DNA of 9,133 nucleotides from positions 1 to 9,133 of the forward strand of contig QMWW01000035.1 in assembly GCA_003661825.1 (NCBI GenBank), written 5' to 3'. Shown piece after piece: positions 5,300 through 9,133 of this stretch. Position numbers and translations under genes: made by a program. The notes beneath the pieces were generated by a model that had not been told where the DNA came from, searched no databases, and saw only the letters and a list, made by a program, of their open reading frames with translations. The DNA comes from Thermoprotei archaeon (GTDB lineage: Archaea > Thermoproteota > Thermoprotei_A > Sulfolobales > Desulfurococcaceae). Position 1 is the stretch's first letter, and each line of letters opens with the position of its first letter.

Positions 5300-6742
5300 T
5301 TACATCACCTTCTTCTCTTCCTCTTTCCATTTAAAGCCTGTTAGCACTGTTGCAGCGATTATTATCACTATGACCGTGAGTATCGATACCGGCGATACGT
5401 GAGTTGTAGTGATGAGTCCCCAACCCAGTACCACTAGCAGTATTATCGGTGTTACTATCTTTATGAGCACGTCGTACCATGCACCGAGCTTCCACTCAGC
5501 ATCGGGATTGACGTAGTCTCTAAGCACTTTCAGACCGAGGAAGTAGCCAGCTATAATTGCCTCGAGTAGCACGATCCATACAGCGTTTGTGCTTCCAACA
5601 ATGAAGTCTACGGGGTCTATTAGGTCTGGTCGGAAAGCGTATACTAGGCTTATTATGTAGGCTAACAGCGAGATCAGCGTTACACCCTTCTTTCTCGATA
5701 TACCGAACTTGTCCCTTAGGGCAGCGTATGTAGGCTCTATTATCGATATTAGGGATGTGTAGCCGGCAAGCCATAGGATCACGAAGAACATCGTGCCGAA
5801 TACCGCTGTGGTGAGGGGCGCGCCCGGAAGAAGGGTTACCGCGGTAGGTATAGTCACAAATGCTAGACCAGCACCACCTAGTGGTACTGGGAGATCGGCT
5901 GGTGTTGCAACGTTCATTATGTGCATTAGGTAGCCTATAATACCCCACGTAGCGAATGCGAAGAAGAAGCTGTATCCACAGTTAGCGAACGATGTTATCC
6001 ACGCTGAGTTAGGTATCTCTGATCTGGGTGCTAGATAACTTGCATACACGATCATGGTGGTTCCAAACACGCTCAATGTAAACAGTATCTGTCCTGCAGC
6101 ATCTATTATAGCACTACCGCTAAAGGCTTGAGCGGAAGGCGTTAGTAGCCAGTTAATACCTATGTCGCTGCCAGGCAGCGTTACTCCTCTTATTACTAAT
6201 ATCGCTGATAGTATCCATAGGAGCGGTATAGCGAAGTTGCAGGCCTTCTCGATACCGCTTGCTATACCAGCATAGCAGGTGTACCACGAGATAAGCCAGG
6301 TTATTGTAAGCCCTATGATGACGAATACTGAGTTGGAGAGCAGTGCTTCAAATGTTGGCCCTACACCCTCAACGGTTTTCCAAGCAACTGTTGCTGAGAG
6401 CCCTATATAGTCCATTACCCAAGCTAAGACTACCGAGTAGTACGTACAGAGAATGAACGTGTTTATTATGGCTATCCAGCCTATAGGCTCCAAACTCTCC
6501 CTAATCTTCCTAAAGACCTTGGGTGTTGCACCCCTAAAGTAGTATCCCAGCATGAACTCTAGTATCATCAATGGAATACCGAAGGCTAGCAGGAATATTA
6601 TGTAGGGTACTAAGAACGCACCACCACCGTTTCTATAGCATAACCAGCTGAAACGCCAGATATTTCCTAAACCAATAGCTGAACCAATTGCAGCTAGGAT
6701 GAAGCCTCTTCTCCTTTTCCAGTATTCAGTAGCAGAACCCAG
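5300..6742 (-). CDS. NSS/SNF-family Na+-dependent amino-acid transporter (MetP-like), CTG start
   Basis: This encodes about 480 aa, a multi-span membrane protein. The N-terminus is W8-K-R-R-R-G13-F-I-L-A-A-I, then G20-S-A22-I-G-L-G-N27-I-W-R30-F, then N38-G-G-G-A-F and P46-Y, the TM1 signature of the family with the Na+-site residues A22 and N27 and the gate residue R30. The first ATG/GTG/TTG in frame is TTG 6571, inside TM2, so the gene must start earlier. An in-frame TAA at 6743-6745 is followed at once by CTG 6742, with GAGGTGG six bases upstream. Counting from that CTG gives the same residue numbers as LeuT for every residue named here. The family has 11-12 helices and couples Na+ to uptake of amino acids. 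The adjacent small subunit suggests a MetPS-type importer. The substrate is not determined. Confidence 0.88.
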   Translation of the reverse strand: MGSATEYWKRRRGFILAAIGSAIGLGNIWRFSWLCYRNGGGAFLVPYIIFLLAFGIPLMILEFMLGYYFRGATPKVFRKIRESLEPIGWIAIINTFILCTYYSVVLAWVMDYIGLSATVAWKTVEGVGPTFEALLSNSVFVIIGLTITWLISWYTCYAGIASGIEKACNFAIPLLWILSAILVIRGVTLPGSDIGINWLLTPSAQAFSGSAIIDAAGQILFTLSVFGTTMIVYASYLAPRSEIPNSAWITSFANCGYSFFFAFATWGIIGYLMHIMNVATPADLPVPLGGAGLAFVTIPTAVTLLPGAPLTTAVFGTMFFVILWLAGYTSLISIIEPTYAALRDKFGISRKKGVTLISLLAYIISLVYAFRPDLIDPVDFIVGSTNAVWIVLLEAIIAGYFLGLKVLRDYVNPDAEWKLGAWYDVLIKIVTPIILLVVLGWGLITTTHVSPVSILTVIVIIIAATVLTGFKWKEEEKKVM

Positions 6743-6748
6743 TTAATA

Positions 6749-6755
6749 CCACCTC
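6749..6755 (-). promoter_or_regulatory. Ribosome-binding site supporting the CTG start of the transporter
   Basis: On the minus strand GAGGTGG lies six bases before CTG 6742, ideal archaeal spacing. No canonical start codon in the transporter frame lies in reach, so this site decides the start. An alternative is a one-base sequence error or indel hiding an ATG. Confidence 0.6.
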
Positions 6756-7169
6756 AACACTCAATTCTCGCCTAAAGGTAGAACTTTCTCTTACAAATAT
6801 GTTTTATCATTCATAAAGAATCTTTACATTACCTTCATGGCATACCTGCTACGAGTCACTTGGATCGCCTCATACTATTTCATGCTGTGTATCGTATACT
6901 ATACAAGACGATGAAGAGAACACTGTAGGTGAGGAACTGGTTAACTTCTTTGTATGAAATCACAGAGACATTTCTTTGCCTCAAGGCCACGCTATCTTTT
7001 GTAATACACACTCTTCAAGATAATAGTAGCTTAATGTCTCCATCTAAACCTGCTAATCTCTTTATAGCGATTTTGATGCGTTGAAAACAATCTGCGACAA
7101 TCTTCATAGTATGTACAAATATTATTACGAAATCTCCTTAGAGTTGCGCAATAAGTATTCTATGACTGG
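6756..7169. other. Intergenic region between the divergent transporter and isomerase genes
   Basis: About 410 bases lie between two divergent genes. CTTTATG on the minus strand (6812-6818), about 70 bases before the CTG start, is a possible box A for the transporter. On the minus strand a frame from ATG 7107 (MKIVADCFQRIKIAIKRLAG) reaches TGA at 7015-7017, then stays open in the same frame to TGA at 6880-6882 (SVALRQRNVSVISYKEVNQF). It might be a broken small gene, but I recognise no family. No tRNA, repeat array or operator palindrome is evident. Confidence 0.3.
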
Positions 7170-7180
7170 ATTTATATACT
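7170..7180 (+). promoter_or_regulatory. Box A (TATA) promoter of the isomerase gene
   Basis: ATTTATATACT is a near-consensus archaeal box A about 58 bases before ATG 7233. A start of transcription near 7200 would leave a leader of about 30 bases. It is the best TATA match in this intergenic region. Confidence 0.55.
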
Positions 7181-7232
7181 CCTTGCATATAGATACATTA
7201 ATACAGTTAATGCAGTACTAAGTGTGGTTCGC

Positions 7233-7997
7233 ATGAAATTAGCTATATTATCCGATGAAATTTCGCAGGATTTTGAACATGCCCTTAAGGTTATCAAAGA
7301 GCTGGGTGTGGAATACGTCGAGATAAGGACATTGTGGAATAAGAATGTTGTCGAGCTATCCGATGCAGAGCTTAGTAATGTGAAATCACTTCTGAGAACT
7401 TACGGCTTGAAAATTTCTCACATAGCTTCGCCCGCATTCAAAATATATATACATGATGAGAAGAGCTTTAAAGATCATCTTAAGATCATTCGTAGAGCTA
7501 TCGAATTGAGCAAGATGTTCGATTTGAACTACACAAGGATCTTCACCTTCTGGTGGCAAGGAAGTATAGAACTGTATCTAGACCTACTCGTTGATAGAAT
7601 TAAGTACGCTCTCGATATAGCTAAGGACGAAGGCGTGTACCTCATTATAGAGAACGAGTACTCATGTTTTGTAGGTACAGGACGCGAAACAAGGATGATC
7701 TTGGACAAAGTTGGATCCCCATGGCTAAAGGTGTTGTGGGATCCGGGCAACGCGTTCTTTGCTAGAGAAACACCCTATCCCGTGGGATATAACTACGTTA
7801 AAAACGATGTTATGTACATGCATTTGAAGGATGCGATAGTTGAAAAAGGAAAGTTTGTCTGGAAGCCTATAGGTAGAGGTGCGATCGATTACTATGGCCA
7901 GCTGAAGGAGGTGTTCAAGAAAGATATCATAGTATCTCTCGAAACACACTATGTCCCTCCGGGAGGATCTAGGGAAGATGGGACTAGGGAATCCTAG
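7233..7997 (+). CDS. Sugar phosphate isomerase/epimerase (xylose-isomerase-like TIM barrel), frameshifted near its end
   Basis: This encodes 254 aa from ATG 7233; GTG 7224 would add three residues. MKLAILSDEIS is the usual start of this family. Metal-ligand residues expected in the AP-endonuclease-2/xylose-isomerase-like barrel are visible: E140 (LIIENE), D170 (LWDPGN), H197 (MYMHLKDA) and E237 (SLETHY), with GRGAIDY before the last strand. The family isomerises or epimerises sugars and related polyols through a divalent metal. The exact substrate is unknown; the neighbouring pectin-lyase-like pseudogene suggests plant-derived sugars. After GGSREDGTRES the frame meets TAG at 7995-7997, but the next frame continues RGLLEIINKIKQELGAE to TAG 8047-8049. 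Removing one base at about 7995 joins them into a normal C-terminal helix of a 271-aa protein. The barrel itself is complete, so function may survive. Confidence 0.85.
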   Translation: MKLAILSDEISQDFEHALKVIKELGVEYVEIRTLWNKNVVELSDAELSNVKSLLRTYGLKISHIASPAFKIYIHDEKSFKDHLKIIRRAIELSKMFDLNYTRIFTFWWQGSIELYLDLLVDRIKYALDIAKDEGVYLIIENEYSCFVGTGRETRMILDKVGSPWLKVLWDPGNAFFARETPYPVGYNYVKNDVMYMHLKDAIVEKGKFVWKPIGRGAIDYYGQLKEVFKKDIIVSLETHYVPPGGSREDGTRES

Positions 7998-8053
7998 AGG
8001 ATTATTGGAGATAATAAACAAGATAAAGCAGGAGTTAGGCGCTGAGTAGCCTA

Positions 8054-9133
8054 TCATTCCGACAAGGATACAACATTTCCATATAGCGATTGATTGTAAT
8101 ATTTCTTTCTAACTCTAACAACTTTTTCTCTGGGGTTATCATCTTGAGTATATATTACAAGTTTACGTTCGTTCCAAACAATAACTTCTTCTCTTACATC
8201 TCCAACTATATCCCATACGTAGACCTTTGACCCTCACTCACTACTTTCCACATATCTATATCAAATTTAACCACTAAGTTCCCATATACATCGCATAAAC
8301 CATCGTGAGATGCAAGTAGACGAAATCCATTACCTATCCAGTTCACGGGTAACCAGCCATATACCTTACCAAATGCTGAGAAAATCAAATCTTCATTTAA
8401 ATCAAATACAAATTGTTTTATCCCGCCCCAAAATGTCTGTGCAACTATTAACGACCTCTCTAAAACGGATCGAAAGTCGCTAATGAGAGTATCTGGGCGT
8501 GACCTAAATGCCACTCTTTAACTATCTCACCTCCTTCTACATCTATGAAGTAGAACCCGCCATACTGATTTGCTATTGCTAGATAACGCTTATCGTTGTA
8601 GATATAGGCTACTGCACTGTCACAATGATCATATAAATCCTATTTCCATAGAATCTTACCGTTATCGTCGATAAGTGCATCGCCCACAAAGATCCCATCT
8701 CTATCATCATCTATATCATATACAAATGGTGTGTGAGTTTGCCGCTGTAGCTCCAAAGCACATCCAAGGTATCTGTGTATACCCATAAGTTATTGTATCG
8801 ATCCTTGAAAATTATATCTCTAGGTCTACCCAAACCCCTTACATCAGCGAAAACTATCTGGTCTCCAAGAACTCTCTCAAAGAAAGTTTCTGGGCCTTCT
8901 ACATAACCACCACCCTCTCTATATTTGGACGTGCTTACACTACGCAGTACTCTCCCCGTCGAACCTTCCAATATCATAATCTTAAAATTTCTCGAGACCA
9001 CTACTTCGTCCTTTCCATTGTTGTTGATATCTATAACCCCCATAGGAAGCTTTGATTCGGCTGAAAAGTTCCTTACATCTGGCCTACCTATTCGCCAAAG
9101 GATGTTTCCATCTAGATCTACAGCAGCTATACA
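8054..9133 (-). pseudogene. Rhamnogalacturonan-lyase-like (PL11/FG-GAP) beta-propeller protein, C-terminal part, multiply broken
   Basis: The minus strand can be read from the window edge to TGA 8054-8056 as one protein of roughly 355 residues, with the N-terminus outside. Repeats of the propeller type are clear: AAVDLDGNILW, MGVIDINNNGKDEVVV, FADVRGLGRPRDIIFKDRYN, PFVYDIDDDRDGIFVGDALI, KVYVWDIVGDVREEVIVWNE, ending LVIYTQDDNP and a basic tail. The DINNNGKDE and DIDDDRD loops are calcium-binding-like FG-GAP motifs, and VGDALIDDNGKILW is typical of YesW-like PL11 rhamnogalacturonan lyases. Breaks are a shift near 8736-8744, a TAG at 8640-8642, a shift at the A-run 8462-8465, and a shift near 8222-8230. 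The enzyme would cleave the pectin backbone, normally outside the cell. It converges with the isomerase gene with a gap of only a few bases. Confidence 0.7.

Noticed and set aside
5520..5948. 142-codon minus-strand ORF inside the transporter gene
   Set aside because: It is an alternative frame of the transporter, with Arg/Pro/Ser-rich composition and no motif.
7725..8057. 110-codon minus-strand ORF opposite the isomerase end
   Set aside because: It is antisense to conserved barrel residues and has no recognisable features.
1..9133. CRISPR array or long tandem repeats
   Set aside because: No regularly spaced repeat of 20 bases or more was seen; the only repeats are the short ones listed.

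Overview
The window looks like chromosome from a thermophilic crenarchaeon (Thermoproteota). The reasons are crenarchaeal-style A/T-rich box-A promoters, frequent TTG/GTG starts, strong GAGGTG ribosome-binding sites, and protein families common in that group: a stand-alone retropepsin-like protease, SSV-type integrase fragments, a RelE toxin and an NSS/SNF transporter. Genus cannot be decided from the sequence.

Layout. Positions 1-410 hold a small retropepsin-like aspartic protease, possibly cut by the window edge. Positions 600-3300 look like a degraded accessory island. It opens with an N-terminal fragment of an SSV-type (partitioned) integrase (603-875, minus) overlapping a tRNA T-arm-like sequence. 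Two small helical hypothetical ORFs, a broken RelE toxin, an unidentified remnant, an intact class I SAM methyltransferase (2190-2771), a PIN-like fragment and another decayed ORF follow. A DUF167/YggU gene (3361-3633, TTG start, good box A and Shine-Dalgarno) is an ordinary conserved gene between two accessory tracts.

A second integrase N-terminal fragment (3657-3785) begins another degraded tract. It lies exactly over a tRNA 3'-end fragment with encoded CCA (3661-3704). The tract contains a frameshifted pseudogene of unknown family (3929-4299), an unresolved stretch with a 9-bp hairpin, and what appears to be the last part of an Argonaute PIWI domain (about 4787-5035). At neither integrase fragment do I see the tRNA 5' half or an integrase catalytic domain, so these are remnants, not a clean provirus.

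The right half is metabolic. An NSS-family Na+-coupled amino-acid transporter (5300-6742, minus) is followed after one base by a 41-aa MetS-like small subunit (5173-5298). The transporter appears to start at CTG: with that codon as residue 1, its TM1 motif residues fall at the same numbers as in LeuT. A sugar-phosphate isomerase/epimerase TIM-barrel gene (7233-7997) follows, apparently frameshifted 17 codons before its natural end. A rhamnogalacturonan-lyase-like beta-propeller pseudogene (8054 to the window end, minus) faces it, with three frameshifts and one nonsense codon.

Throughout the window the number of broken genes is high. Either this is a genuine graveyard of integrated elements and unused catabolic genes, or the assembly carries indel errors. 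Several breaks lie at short homopolymer runs, so the two explanations should be separated before any break is given biological meaning.
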